A stretch of DNA of 56,143 nucleotides from Butyrivibrio hungatei (GCF_900101605.1 NZ_FMUR01000022.1:1-56143); one strand, 5' to 3'; positions 1 to 7,804 are shown, counted from the stretch's first letter. Translations and numbers: made by a program. The notes: generated from the sequence alone by a model not told the origin.

Positions 1-156
1 TTCTTCATAGGTTAGTCCACAGTCCTTGCATCTGTTAAGAATTTCGCCAACGGTAGTTTTGGAGCAATCTACAGCTGATGCTATATCTCGTAGATTGAGC
101 TCCATTTCCCTCAGGCGAAGGATTTCAGTAACTTTCATAGTATCAAGACACCTCAT
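1..156 (-). mobile_element. IS21-family transposase (IstA-like), N-terminal 52 codons, cut by window edge
   Basis: The minus strand from 156 encodes an N-terminus beginning MRCLDTMKVTEILRLREMEL and continuing into a helix-turn-helix with SKTTVGEIL. This is the usual start of IS21-type DDE transposases (IstA), whose N-terminal HTH binds the element's terminal repeats. The rest of the gene, and the IstB ATPase expected downstream, lie beyond base 1. A strong ribosome site (AAGGAGGG, 163-170) precedes the ATG at 156. A second in-frame ATG lies at 138. The directly repeated array at 218-328 lies upstream, as expected for an IS21 end. The family call rests on the HTH and the repeats only; the catalytic domain is not visible. 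Confidence 0.75.
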
Positions 157-217
157 TTCATACCCTCCTTAGAATGTAATTAATTACATTCTAAGAAGAT
201 CAATGTGAGATGTCATT

Positions 218-328
218 TGTCCGGATGATTCAGGAATGGCTGTCCGCATGTTTCAAGAATGCTTGTCCGGATAATAAAAGATTACGTGTCCGGATAATTC
301 AAGAATCCTGTCCGGATGTTACAAGAAT
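218..328. repeat. Five direct repeats of about 20 bp, period 22-23 bp (IS21-type terminal array)
   Basis: Copies of the unit TGTCCGGATNATTCAAGAAT start at 218, 241, 264, 287 and 309, so the spacings are 23, 23, 23 and 22 bp. Copies at 287 and 309 are closest to consensus; 264 is degenerate in its right half. The array sits upstream of the IstA-like gene and ends just before the neighbouring gene. IS21 elements carry multiple internal copies of terminal transposase-binding sequences, so this is best read as the outer end of the element, with the boundary near 328-330. No target-site duplication can be checked because the other end is outside the window. Confidence 0.75.
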
Positions 329-330
329 CA

Positions 331-834
331 TCAATTCATAAATTCTTTTATAGAATCTATGATATTTACTTTATTAAAATTAGATTCTTTATTTGATGCA
401 TTATCATTAGCATGTTCAAATGCAATTACCATGTCATCAAGGTAATTACATTTACCATGTTCTTGCAAATAGATTCCATATGAAAAAGCTTCATATTTGT
501 CAATTTGAGAAAAATCAATTTCGTTTATATGAATTTCTTTAGTAATAGGCTCTGAATTATCCCACGAATATAATTTTGCAATATAAATAGGATTATCTTC
601 AGAATAATCTGTAGGTTTATAAAACTTGCAATATGGCTTATCAGGATTTCCGCCTTCGCCGCATATAGCATAATCTAATTGAATTAAATTGCCCTGGGCT
701 GTACTCGTCTGGTCAGGTACTGGTTTTACATCAGATGATTTTGTTAAATCATTATTTGTTACAGTGTTGCTTTTTACAGATGAATATAAATATGACTGTG
801 ATAAAGAACATACTGGATTAAATGATGTATTCAT
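331..834 (-). CDS. Conserved hypothetical protein, paralogue of the 962-1471 gene
   Basis: 167 residues with no signal peptide or membrane segment. The first 50 residues are Ser/Thr/Asn-rich and probably flexible. The C-terminal half carries acidic residues and a helix with the pattern Y-E-A-F-S-Y-G-I-Y-L-Q-x-x-G-K-C. The 962-1471 product has the same arrangement (Y-V-E-M-L-A-L-E-K-Y-L-x-x-x-G-E-C), so the two are diverged paralogues. The start at 834 is supported by GGGAGGT seven bases upstream. I do not recognise a function. The gene is wedged between the IS21 end and its paralogue, and a 60-bp upstream segment is duplicated at 2056-2118. Confidence 0.7.
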   Translation of the reverse strand: MNTSFNPVCSLSQSYLYSSVKSNTVTNNDLTKSSDVKPVPDQTSTAQGNLIQLDYAICGEGGNPDKPYCKFYKPTDYSEDNPIYIAKLYSWDNSEPITKEIHINEIDFSQIDKYEAFSYGIYLQEHGKCNYLDDMVIAFEHANDNASNKESNFNKVNIIDSIKEFMN

Positions 835-842
835 TTTTTATA

Positions 843-900
843 CCTCCCATATATATCGAATAAATTTAAAAAAAAAATATAAATTAAACAGTTAAATATA
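843..900 (-). repeat. Duplicated upstream region, copy A
   Basis: About 60 bp of AT-rich sequence containing (minus strand) ATTCGATATATATGGGAGG directly before the 331-834 gene. It is repeated in the same orientation, by eye at over 80% identity, at 2056-2118. It contains the Shine-Dalgarno of the downstream gene and a CGATAT element that resembles the -10 part of sigma-D/FliA promoters. No convincing TAAA -35 is present at the right distance, so promoter identity is speculative. Confidence 0.55.
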
Positions 901-916
901 AAAAAAACAATAAAAT

Positions 917-949
917 AAAAGTGGCTATCTGATCTGACAACCACTTTTT
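917..949 (-). terminator. Intrinsic terminator after the 962-1471 gene
   Basis: On the minus strand AAAAGTGG pairs with CCACTTTT around a 16-nt loop and is followed by TATTTTATTG. It lies 13 bases after the stop of the 962-1471 gene, so it closes that two-gene unit and separates it from 331-834. Confidence 0.6.
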
Positions 950-961
950 ATCATTAGTGTT

Positions 962-1471
962 TTATATCATTTTCTTTTTTGCTTTCCAATTAAGTATTGC
1001 ATATGTTGCTTTTCGATCTTTTAAGTATTCATCAAATGACAAGTACTTCAATGAATTGTCAGAAGATTTCTTTATCTCGTCTAAATGATTAGCCTTCTCG
1101 TTCAAATCTTCTTTTTCATAAAGTATTGTCAAAAAACCTGATAAAACCGACTCACATTCGCCTTTCATAACCAAATATTTCTCCAATGCAAGCATTTCAA
1201 CATAACTTGCATTATCCGGTTGAATCTCTGATGGATTAACAACATAGTGCTCCATTATTTCATGATTTTTAGGTGAAATAATATCTACAGTCATTTTTCC
1301 ATCATTTTCAGGAGTAATATTTATAAAAATATTTCGTTTAGTTTCATAAATCTGTGATATTGCACCGTTTTCAGGCGGACACTTAGGCATAACAAATGTT
1401 TCCGTCGTATTCTTATAACAATTTGAAGCATTAATTACATTCCTATTATTTATATTATTTATACCAATCAT
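962..1471 (-). CDS. Conserved hypothetical protein, paralogue of the 331-834 gene
   Basis: 169 residues from the ATG at 1471. A longer reading from a TTG at 1486 is possible but less likely, because AGGTGA sits at the right distance for the ATG and the longer form would overlap the upstream stop. The protein lacks a signal peptide. Its middle has the pattern A-S-Y-V-E-M-L-A-L and a lysine/glutamate-rich C-terminus ending in KKKMI. It shares its central layout with the 331-834 product but is strongly diverged. It follows the secreted 1476-1859 product by four bases, so the two are probably co-transcribed. Function unknown. Confidence 0.7.
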   Translation of the reverse strand: MIGINNINNRNVINASNCYKNTTETFVMPKCPPENGAISQIYETKRNIFINITPENDGKMTVDIISPKNHEIMEHYVVNPSEIQPDNASYVEMLALEKYLVMKGECESVLSGFLTILYEKEDLNEKANHLDEIKKSSDNSLKYLSFDEYLKDRKATYAILNWKAKKKMI

Positions 1472-1475
1472 ATCA

Positions 1476-1859
1476 TCACCTATCAAATATCCAGTTTTGC
1501 GTTACCGTATTCCACGGTCTATTCAATGATTTTGCTCTAAATATAAATCTATGGGTTCCTGTTCCAACAACACCGCAATCAACCGTATAAATAAACGTAG
1601 TTACTGGATTTCCTATAAGTCTTGTTGTCCGTACCTGTACACTTTTACCATCTATTATTGCATATGTACTACCATATCCAACAACTCTTACCGTAAATAC
1701 TGCATGTCCACCCGAAAACTCTAATCGTTCAATTGACACACTTGAAACAGGATCTGCCGGAGCAGCTTTAATATCTAATGGATTTAAAAACAGAGTTAAT
1801 GTAACTATAATAGTAAAGACACATAGAACTTTAAAAAGATTTTTCATAGCATATCTCAT
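1476..1859 (-). CDS. Small secreted protein with an Ig-like beta domain
   Basis: 127 residues from the ATG at 1859, chosen because GGAGGG lies seven bases upstream; the in-frame ATG at 1874 overlaps that ribosome site. Residues 1-30 form a clear signal peptide (Lys-rich start, hydrophobic core VLCVFTIIVTLTLFL, cleavage around IKA-APAD). The mature part of about 95 residues alternates beta strands with the motifs VSSVSIERLEFSGG, VGYGSTYAIIDG and TGTHRFIFRAKSLN. The layout loosely recalls the YolA/DUF4879 family of small secreted proteins, but this is a weak resemblance recalled from memory. The neighbours are non-secreted hypotheticals. Confidence 0.65.
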   Translation of the reverse strand: MRYAMKNLFKVLCVFTIIVTLTLFLNPLDIKAAPADPVSSVSIERLEFSGGHAVFTVRVVGYGSTYAIIDGKSVQVRTTRLIGNPVTTFIYTVDCGVVGTGTHRFIFRAKSLNRPWNTVTQNWIFDR

Positions 1860-2055
1860 ACACAGTCCCTCCATTTCAAAAATATTCGTTACTACGTTTA
1901 TAATATCACGAAAATCAATTCTTTAACAACAATTGAAATATTCTTACAATCGGAGGTATGGTCATTATGGCTAAATAACACAACGTACCACACTTATGTG
2001 TTTAAAAGAATAGTTGAAAAGCTTCTTAGTTTGCTCTTTCAAAAGTTACCTAAAT

Positions 2056-2118
2056 ACTCCCATATATATATCGAAGAAATTAAAAAAAAAAATTATAAGT
2101 AAAGCAGTTAAATATAAT
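2056..2118 (-). repeat. Duplicated upstream region, copy B, with no gene behind it
   Basis: Same-orientation copy of 843-900, including TTCGATATATATATGGGAG. Downstream on the minus strand (1875-2055) there is no ORF with a start after this ribosome-site remnant. The rest of 1875-2115 is AT-rich and I see no other feature in it. This is probably the leader of a lost or replaced paralogue of the 331-834 gene, or the distal promoter of the secreted-protein operon. Confidence 0.5.
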
Positions 2119-2153
2119 AAGAACCTGATTCTTCAATAAATCAGGTTCTTATT
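2116..2153 (-). terminator. Strong bidirectional-looking terminator after the XRE gene
   Basis: A perfect 15-bp stem (AATAAGAACCTGATT at 2116-2130, complement at 2139-2153) with an 8-nt loop and AT-rich flanks. On the minus strand it lies 24 bases past the XRE stop. Confidence 0.75.
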
Positions 2154-2176
2154 ATTCACTATTGCTATCTATTGGT

Positions 2177-2824
2177 TTATTTATCTGTCTTTTCCAGAGC
2201 TTCCCATTCAGCCTTCATCAGTTCTAGCATTCGCTTTCTTTGCTCTTCAATCGGAATACCTGAATGATCAACTTTAGTAATTGGAATATCGCGCCAGGAA
2301 TCAATATAGTACTGCTTCTCGCGTTCATAGCTTTCCTGAGAACGCTCAAATCCGCGCAGTTCGTTCGTAAGCATATACGCTTTTTCTATAACATCGCATA
2401 AATCTTGATTCAAAATTGCTTTTGGATTATTGAAGGTCTCATTGTAATAAACTTTCAAATCAACCCAATTTCGATCATTATCATCAGTAGCATCTTTTCT
2501 CTCTATATCAACGCGATTATGGACTGTTGTCTTTATTGAAAACTCCTCTGTCTCAAATATCTCTAGAAAGAATGATAGTACATCCCCAAGACTGCCAAGA
2601 CGGAAAGTTTCATCTCGTCCACAAAGCCAATCCATTGAAATCCCACATTTATCAGCAATATTTATTATCGCATCAACAGTAGGCTTTATTTTCCCGCTCT
2701 CATAGGAAGACAATGTAGGTTGAGGAATGCCTAATTCTTCAGCAAACTCCTTCTGTGACTTATTTCCACGCATAGAACGTAACGACTTGAGACGTTCACC
2801 AAATAGATTATCTTTATCAGTCAT
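2177..2824 (-). CDS. XRE-family transcriptional repressor (element-type)
   Basis: 215 residues. Residues 8-70 form a Cro/CI-type HTH_3 domain (RLKSLRSMRGNKSQKEFAEE, then PQPTLSSYESGKIKPT and MDWLCGRDE). The remaining 145 residues are charged and helical with no recognised protease or sensor motif, so it is not a LexA-like self-cleaving repressor. GGGAG lies eight bases before the ATG. The gene is divergent from a short operon ending in xis and int, the usual place for the regulator of a small integrative element. Three TATAGC(T/A)TA sites in the divergent region are candidate operators. Confidence 0.85.
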   Translation of the reverse strand: MTDKDNLFGERLKSLRSMRGNKSQKEFAEELGIPQPTLSSYESGKIKPTVDAIINIADKCGISMDWLCGRDETFRLGSLGDVLSFFLEIFETEEFSIKTTVHNRVDIERKDATDDNDRNWVDLKVYYNETFNNPKAILNQDLCDVIEKAYMLTNELRGFERSQESYEREKQYYIDSWRDIPITKVDHSGIPIEEQRKRMLELMKAEWEALEKTDK

Positions 2825-2845
2825 AGCACTGCTCCCTTCTTAATA

Positions 2846-2953
2846 TAAGCTATATTTTATCACATTATATAAAAGAAATATATTAATTATATAAATATAG
2901 CATATACTAATATTGACACATTAAAATAATATTGATATTATAATTATAGCTTA
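2846..2953. promoter_or_regulatory. Divergent control region: sigma-A promoter flanked by three candidate XRE operators
   Basis: On the plus strand TTGACA (2913-2918), a 17-bp spacer and TATTAT (2936-2941) form a strong promoter towards the small ORF, xis and int. The nonamer TATAGC(T/A)TA occurs at 2846-2854 (minus), 2896-2904 (plus) and 2945-2953 (plus), centres about 50 bp apart, two of them bracketing the promoter. The operator assignment is inferred from repetition and position next to the XRE gene. Bases 2954-3087 hold the leader of the small ORF and nothing else that I see. Confidence 0.6.
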
Positions 2954-3087
2954 AAGTAATATAATTTATAATAAACTATAGAAAACAATAATAATTTGGT
3001 TCATAAGAACCCGGAGTTTCCTGAAAAACAGATGTCGCCGTTACTATCAAAGCTCTATAAGTGTGTTTGAAAAGGGGGATGATAAAA

Positions 3088-3243
3088 ATGAAAACACGAA
3101 CAAAGCAGCGAGCTAATCGCAAACTGAAACTGGCAATGCTGGATCGAAGAGATGCATGTGGAGTTTATGATCCCACACCCTACGAAGCCGTGAAGGAAAT
3201 GATTAAAGAGAACAGAGAAAATAAAGAATGGAGGGCAAGCTAA
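3088..3243 (+). CDS. Small basic/charged protein of an integrative element
   Basis: 51 residues from ATG 3088, selected because AAAGGGGG ends nine bases before it; an upstream GTG (3061) has no ribosome site. The N-terminus is very basic (MKTRTKQRANRKLKLAML) and the C-terminus is a charged helix with EMIKENRENKEW. It ends one base before the Xis-like start region, so it is co-transcribed with xis and int. I do not recognise a family. Position and charge would fit a DNA-binding accessory or regulatory protein. Confidence 0.55.
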   Translation: MKTRTKQRANRKLKLAMLDRRDACGVYDPTPYEAVKEMIKENRENKEWRAS

Positions 3244-3244
3244 T

Positions 3245-3457
3245 ATGGAATATGCAAATATGTTAACCGAGTATAGTGATGTGTTAAGCATTAATGACAT
3301 CATGAAGATCTTAAAGATTGGAAAAAATACGGTATACGGTTATCTTAAGACCGGCACAATTAAATCTATGATGATTGCTGGAAAGTACAGAGTTCCAAAG
3401 TTATATCTTTTGGAATTCATGTATCCTGATGTGAAATTTGTTAAGGAGGCGGGCTGA
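3245..3457 (+). CDS. Excisionase-like helix-turn-helix protein
   Basis: 70 residues with an HTH_17/MerR-like winged helix: LSINDIMKILKIGKNTVYGY, followed by a turn and wing (KTGTIKSMMIAGKYRVPK) and the common ending in which a residue string such as YLLEFM follows the wing. This is the pattern of Xis/AlpA-type proteins that direct excision with a tyrosine recombinase. The stop and the integrase start are separated by two bases. AT-rich codon use is like that of the rest of the island. Confidence 0.8.
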   Translation: MEYANMLTEYSDVLSINDIMKILKIGKNTVYGYLKTGTIKSMMIAGKYRVPKLYLLEFMYPDVKFVKEAG

Positions 3458-3459
3458 GG

Positions 3460-4665
3460 ATGGCAAGACCTAGGAAAGACGGAAAAAGAGCTCCGGGAAT
3501 TCAGGGAAAAAGAGGCTTTCTGTATATAGTAATCTCTCAGAATATTCTTAAAGATGGTGTTAAGAAGTCTGAGAAAAAATGGATAGCCACTAAGCTTACA
3601 GATACACCTGAGAATATCAAAAAAGCTTCTGAAACAAGGATGAAACTAATTAGTAGGAAGACATCTGCTACGATAGATAGGAATATATCTCTTTCAGATT
3701 TTACAGATCAAGTTCTTTCCAAAAAGAAACGTGAAGTGTCCGATACAACATATTCTTCGTATTATTATAGGGGAAAAAAGATTAAGGAATACTTCGGAGA
3801 CACAAAGGTAAAAAACATCAACGAAATCATGGTTGAGAATTTCCTGGATAACTTATTTGAAGTATACAATGTTCAGCCTCGTACAGTAAAAGATACGAAA
3901 GTATTTCTTGGCAGTGTTATGGAGCAGGCTCATAAAGAAGGCATTATTACTTATAACCCTGTAAAAGAAGTTGTAATCAACAAAAACCTCGCAGCAAAAC
4001 ATGTTAAAGACAAGAACACAGATGATGAATTCTTCTCTTATGAAGAAGCTCAGTTATTCCTGAGTAGAATCAAAGACCATGAATTATATGAACTGTTTTA
4101 TGTGACTTTGTTTTTTGGACTTAGGCGAGAAGAGGTTCTTGGACTTCGCTGGCAGACAATAGACTTTAAGAACAAGTACATGAAGATCAATCATACTGTA
4201 ACGAAAGGCACCACCATTACAAGAGCTAATACCACTAAAACAGTATCTAGTTCAAGAGTATATCCAATCACCGATGAGCAGATAGAGATGTTCCAGAAAT
4301 TAAAGGATAAAGAGAATAACTATCGAATCCTCTATGGAAACGATTATATTGAAAGCGACTACATCTTCAAACATGTTGATGGGTCGCTTTTTTATCCTGA
4401 TCATCCAAGTAAGACTTTTAGAAAACTAATAACAAAAATTCCTGAACTCCCTCAGAATATTACCTTTCATGGCCTTAGGAGTTCGTGTGTATCAATTCTG
4501 GTACATCAGGGAATGGATGTAAAAAGTATTCAGAAGTGGGTCGGACATGCAGACATTAATACAACGCTAAAGATTTATGCAAAAGTTAAGGACAAAGAAG
4601 CAAAGAAAGAAATCTCTAATACGATGAATGGCATAATCCCTCTAAAGGAATATACTGGTCAATAA
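3460..4665 (+). CDS. Site-specific tyrosine recombinase (integrase)
   Basis: 401 residues. The N-terminal 60 residues resemble an arm-type DNA-binding domain (beta-rich, KRGFLYIVISQN). Residues about 70-170 are the core-binding SAM-like domain. The catalytic domain shows the arginine in LFFGLRREEVLGLRW, the HxxR box in FHGLRSSCVSIL, the second histidine in WVGHADINTTLKIY and the nucleophilic tyrosine in TLKIYAKV. All expected residues are present, so the enzyme is probably active. The gene ends 125 bp from the 3' end of tRNA-Pro, consistent with an element integrated in that tRNA and extending leftwards. GGAGGCGGGCTGAGG supplies the ribosome site. Confidence 0.92.
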   Translation: MARPRKDGKRAPGIQGKRGFLYIVISQNILKDGVKKSEKKWIATKLTDTPENIKKASETRMKLISRKTSATIDRNISLSDFTDQVLSKKKREVSDTTYSSYYYRGKKIKEYFGDTKVKNINEIMVENFLDNLFEVYNVQPRTVKDTKVFLGSVMEQAHKEGIITYNPVKEVVINKNLAAKHVKDKNTDDEFFSYEEAQLFLSRIKDHELYELFYVTLFFGLRREEVLGLRWQTIDFKNKYMKINHTVTKGTTITRANTTKTVSSSRVYPITDEQIEMFQKLKDKENNYRILYGNDYIESDYIFKHVDGSLFYPDHPSKTFRKLITKIPELPQNITFHGLRSSCVSILVHQGMDVKSIQKWVGHADINTTLKIYAKVKDKEAKKEISNTMNGIIPLKEYTGQ

Positions 4666-4752
4666 CAAATATCATTCAAATAAAATGCAAAAATGATAAC
4701 CTTGGAATAAATAGAAAAAGTTAGAAAAAAGTTAGAACTGAGATAAAAAAAT

Positions 4753-4778
4753 AAGGGTTTGCAAATCTGCAAACCCTT
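4753..4778 (-). terminator. Terminator of the tRNA-Pro gene
   Basis: A perfect 11-bp stem AAGGGTTTGCA with a 4-nt loop, followed on the minus strand by TATTTTTTTATC. It begins 12 bases beyond the tRNA discriminator base. Confidence 0.85.
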
Positions 4779-4790
4779 GAAAATACTGAG

Positions 4791-4864
4791 TCGGAATGAC
4801 AGGATTCGAACCTGCGGCCTCTGCGTCCCGAACGCAGCGCTCTACCAAACTGAGCCACATTCCG
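4791..4864 (-). tRNA. tRNA-Pro (anticodon CGG)
   Basis: On the minus strand the acceptor CGGAATG pairs perfectly with CATTCCG; the D-arm is GCTC..GAGC, the anticodon stem CTGCG/CGCAG encloses the loop TTCGGGA (anticodon CGG), and the T-arm GCAGG-TTCGAAT-CCTGT follows. CCA is not encoded; the bases after A73 are CTC, so tRNA nucleotidyltransferase (cca, 24.4 kb) must add it. The 3' end faces the integrase gene, making it the probable attachment site of the island to the left. I found no second copy of its 3' end inside the window. Confidence 0.95.
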
Positions 4865-4960
4865 TTGTGCTGCCGATAATAATCTGACAGCAAATTTGAT
4901 TATATCAGCCATATTACTATTTTTCAATACCCTGTTAATCTATGGCTCATTTTATTCCAC

Positions 4961-6058
4961 TTAAGCAAGATCTTTGAGATCATCGATACTTATCGTCATC
5001 ATATCGTCGTTTGACGGCGATTCGAGGGACGAAACACGCTTGGCCTGATTTGTTATTATCTCTTCAAAAAGATTTCGTATTTCCCTTGCATTTGCAAAAT
5101 TATCGATGCTTCCCAGTTTCCTTGATGTGATAAGCGCACGTATCTGATGCTTTACATCTTCTTCTACTTTGTAATCGTATTTATCACAGTTCATGTAGAA
5201 TATTTCTTCAAGTTCATCCACCGAATAATCGGGGAACTCTATATATTTGTTGAATCTTGACTTTAGTCCCGGATTACTCTCTATAAATTTCTTCATAGGT
5301 TCCGTATATCCGGCAACGATCACAACAAAATCTTTTCTGTTATCTTCCATAGCTTTAAGGATAGTATCTATGGCTTCCTGACCAAAAGCATCATCCTTCT
5401 GGGAAAGCGCGTACGCTTCGTCAATAAAGAGGACTCCGCCCATTGCCTTTTTGATCTGTTCCGAAGTTTTGATCGCGGTCTGTCCGACATATCCGGCAAC
5501 AAGTCCCGATCTGTCCACTTCAACAAGCTGTCCTTTAGACAGTACGCCTATCTGCTTGTAGATCTTTGCGATTATCCTTGCAACGCTTGTCTTTCCCGTT
5601 CCGGGATTACCTGTAAATACAAGATGCAAAGATACAGGTACGGATTTAAGTCCCTGCTCCTGTCTTGCCTTCTGAACTTTGACAAAAGCCGTAAGTTCTT
5701 TGACATCATCTTTTATACTTCCGAGTCCGATAAGCTTATCAAGCGCCTCCATCGGATCTTCTTCAGGTTCTTCATCCTTTTTCTCTTCGGGAGAATTAAG
5801 ATTACCGTCTGCCGCAAAAAGAGCCTTCGCTTCATCCAGTGCATTCTGCGCATTTTTTACCGCATCAACCCTATCTTCCGACGGTGCTTCGCCGGCAGAT
5901 TTTTTTGTATCATCTTTTCTTTCGATATTCTCGGCCTTTTCAGAAGGTTTGGAAACAGGTGCCGAAAAGAAATCTCCGTAAAGACTTCCAAGAAGATCCT
6001 TCTGCATCCCCGTTATTTTGTTTAGTGTCTCAAGTTCCTTATCTCTTGATCTGCTCAT
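4961..6058 (-). CDS. AAA+ ATPase of the CbxX/SpoVK/EccA type
   Basis: 365 residues from ATG 6058; ATAAGGAT lies eight bases upstream, whereas the longer GTG at 6085 has no site. Residues 1-100 are a low-complexity acidic/Lys-Ser region. From about residue 110 the CbxX-type ATPase follows: LIGLGSIKDDVKEL, Walker A in FTGNPGTGKTSVARI, the family signature GYVGQTAIKT, Walker B in GVLFIDEAYAL, and a sensor/arginine-finger stretch in NPGLKSRFNKYIEF. Relatives remodel rubisco, act in spore coat assembly or in type VII secretion. No ESX genes are nearby, so its client is unknown. It appears to be monocistronic. Confidence 0.8.
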   Translation of the reverse strand: MSRSRDKELETLNKITGMQKDLLGSLYGDFFSAPVSKPSEKAENIERKDDTKKSAGEAPSEDRVDAVKNAQNALDEAKALFAADGNLNSPEEKKDEEPEEDPMEALDKLIGLGSIKDDVKELTAFVKVQKARQEQGLKSVPVSLHLVFTGNPGTGKTSVARIIAKIYKQIGVLSKGQLVEVDRSGLVAGYVGQTAIKTSEQIKKAMGGVLFIDEAYALSQKDDAFGQEAIDTILKAMEDNRKDFVVIVAGYTEPMKKFIESNPGLKSRFNKYIEFPDYSVDELEEIFYMNCDKYDYKVEEDVKHQIRALITSRKLGSIDNFANAREIRNLFEEIITNQAKRVSSLESPSNDDMMTISIDDLKDLA

Positions 6059-6145
6059 ATTATTTATCCTTATAGTAAACGACACACCCTTACGGATGTG
6101 TCGAGTCTAATGCAGTCAGGTAAGTCATAAAACTCTGCACTTATT

Positions 6146-7804
6146 TCAGTCGTTCAAGAACCAACCGTTTCTGCTCATAAATGTTCTGTTTGCTACCAAT
6201 GCATCAACATCCTGTCCGATTATCTTGGATGCTTTTGCCTTGTAAGTTCCTGCCTCTTTTGTATCCATATACTTGTAAGCATCATAAGACTGTTTCTTGC
6301 TTCCGTCAAGATTTTTAAGTCCCTGTGCTATATGGCTCTCCATTTCATGTGCATCATCCGTCTCTCTAAACAGGATAAAGCTTGTGATATATGGATTGCT
6401 CTTAGCCATTGTATATGCATACACGATTGATGCAAGCTGTGCGTCCTCTCCAAAGCTTGATGTATAACCAATCTCAGAAAGTGAGATCTGTCTTACATTG
6501 CCCGCAGGATTAAGCATTTCCGCACGATTCATATAATCTGTGAGAAGATAGATATTCTCAATGGTAATATAAGGTGTGGAAAGAGAAGTATTTACATACT
6601 GTGACTGCTGCTTCCAAGCGTAAGGGTCAAACAAAGGTGCATTGTAAGGGTGCACCGAAAGTGACCAGTCTACGTTTCCTTCACGTCTGATGTAATAGTT
6701 AAATCTATCAAGATATTCTTTTGCAAGGAAACATCCCGGATTGGACTTTCTGTTCCACTCCTGATCTATAGAGTTATATACTCTTGCATTTGCATTTACA
6801 CTCTTGATACCGTTGTAGAATATTCTAAATGCTTTCACATATTCACTTACATTGAGCTCAAGATTTGTTGAGTCCATGTAATACCATTCTGTTCTTGCAT
6901 TTATTTCGTTTCCGATTACCCAGTTATCCACAGTTCCGAACTGTCCGCCCGAATATCTCTGTGCAAGGAATGCAGCGATGGCCTTAAGATGCTGTGTACC
7001 TGCATCCTCTTTGGTGTTCATGGCATATCCCGGACATACGTGAGCATCTCTAGAAAGAGGATGTATAAGATCTGCCCCTGCTTCTGTCTTATTATTCAAA
7101 ATAGTAAGCGTAAGCTGAAAATTATTGATGGAACACCATCTTACAAAGCCGTCATACTGCTGAAGTGCAGCCGTATTAAACTGATATGTCTTTCCGTCAT
7201 ACGAAAACTCTGTCGTAGGATAAGCTCCGTTTGTTGAAGGTCCGACTATATCACCCATGTAGAGGTTATATACCATCTGAGCAATGCCAAGATCTTTAAA
7301 TGTTGCGGCATCCGCATCGTTTGGAAGAATACCCTTTATACCGTGGTCATTTCTTCCGACCGTTTTACTTGCTATAGCTTCGGGATTTGTGATGTAATGT
7401 TCATCACTTACCTGAACCATTGAACCGCCACTCTTTACAGCAACAAGAAATTTCTTTGAAAGATTTGATTCCTTTTTTCCAAGTGCAAGGTCAAATTTGA
7501 ATGTAGCTTTTTTGCCCTTATCTGTTGTCGCAACAACTTCGCCCGTCACGCCGTCCTGATATACTTCATCTGCATAAAGGTAATATTTACCGTCATCGGA
7601 TCCCGGTAAATTCTCTGCAGAAACATCAACAACTACGCTGTCTCCGGAAATAGTACATGAATCGATGCTTACAACTCTTCCGGCAGCTTCCGCAACACTG
7701 CCCTTTCCTGCATTTAATGCATCATACGTTCCGGCAGCTCCAAAAATTACTCCCGCTGTCAATATGATCCCGAAGACCATCTTAATAGTATTACTTCTTT
7801 TCAC
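6146..7804 (-). CDS. Secreted DUF5722-type (TIM-barrel, glycosidase-like) protein
   Basis: 552 residues from a GTG at 7804, preferred because GGAGGG ends five bases upstream; the ATG at 7822 would place that site inside the coding region. A signal peptide or anchor covers residues 4-38 (KRSNTIKMVFGIILTAGVIFGA, AEAAG). A beta-sandwich of about 110 residues precedes a barrel-like domain with HGIKGILPNDADAATFKDLG, VDNWVIGNEINARTEWYY and WSLSVHPYNAPLFDPYAW. The NE and HPY motifs recall GH-A glycosidase active sites, and the family is known as DUF5722. The substrate cannot be read from the sequence. A weak hairpin (6077-6103) follows the stop. Confidence 0.75.
   Translation of the reverse strand: MKRSNTIKMVFGIILTAGVIFGAAGTYDALNAGKGSVAEAAGRVVSIDSCTISGDSVVVDVSAENLPGSDDGKYYLYADEVYQDGVTGEVVATTDKGKKATFKFDLALGKKESNLSKKFLVAVKSGGSMVQVSDEHYITNPEAIASKTVGRNDHGIKGILPNDADAATFKDLGIAQMVYNLYMGDIVGPSTNGAYPTTEFSYDGKTYQFNTAALQQYDGFVRWCSINNFQLTLTILNNKTEAGADLIHPLSRDAHVCPGYAMNTKEDAGTQHLKAIAAFLAQRYSGGQFGTVDNWVIGNEINARTEWYYMDSTNLELNVSEYVKAFRIFYNGIKSVNANARVYNSIDQEWNRKSNPGCFLAKEYLDRFNYYIRREGNVDWSLSVHPYNAPLFDPYAWKQQSQYVNTSLSTPYITIENIYLLTDYMNRAEMLNPAGNVRQISLSEIGYTSSFGEDAQLASIVYAYTMAKSNPYITSFILFRETDDAHEMESHIAQGLKNLDGSKKQSYDAYKYMDTKEAGTYKAKASKIIGQDVDALVANRTFMSRNGWFLND

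Noticed and set aside
218..328. CRISPR-like direct repeats
   Set aside because: The spacing between the 20-bp units is only 2-3 bp, so there are no spacers; the array adjoins an IS21-type transposase start.
4721..4927. 68-codon ORF on the minus strand over the tRNA
   Set aside because: It runs through a complete tRNA-Pro gene and its terminator.
6077..6103. Terminator after the DUF5722 gene
   Set aside because: The stem is short (ACACATCC/GGGTGTGT with a wobble) and is followed by only three T, so it is mentioned but not listed as a feature.
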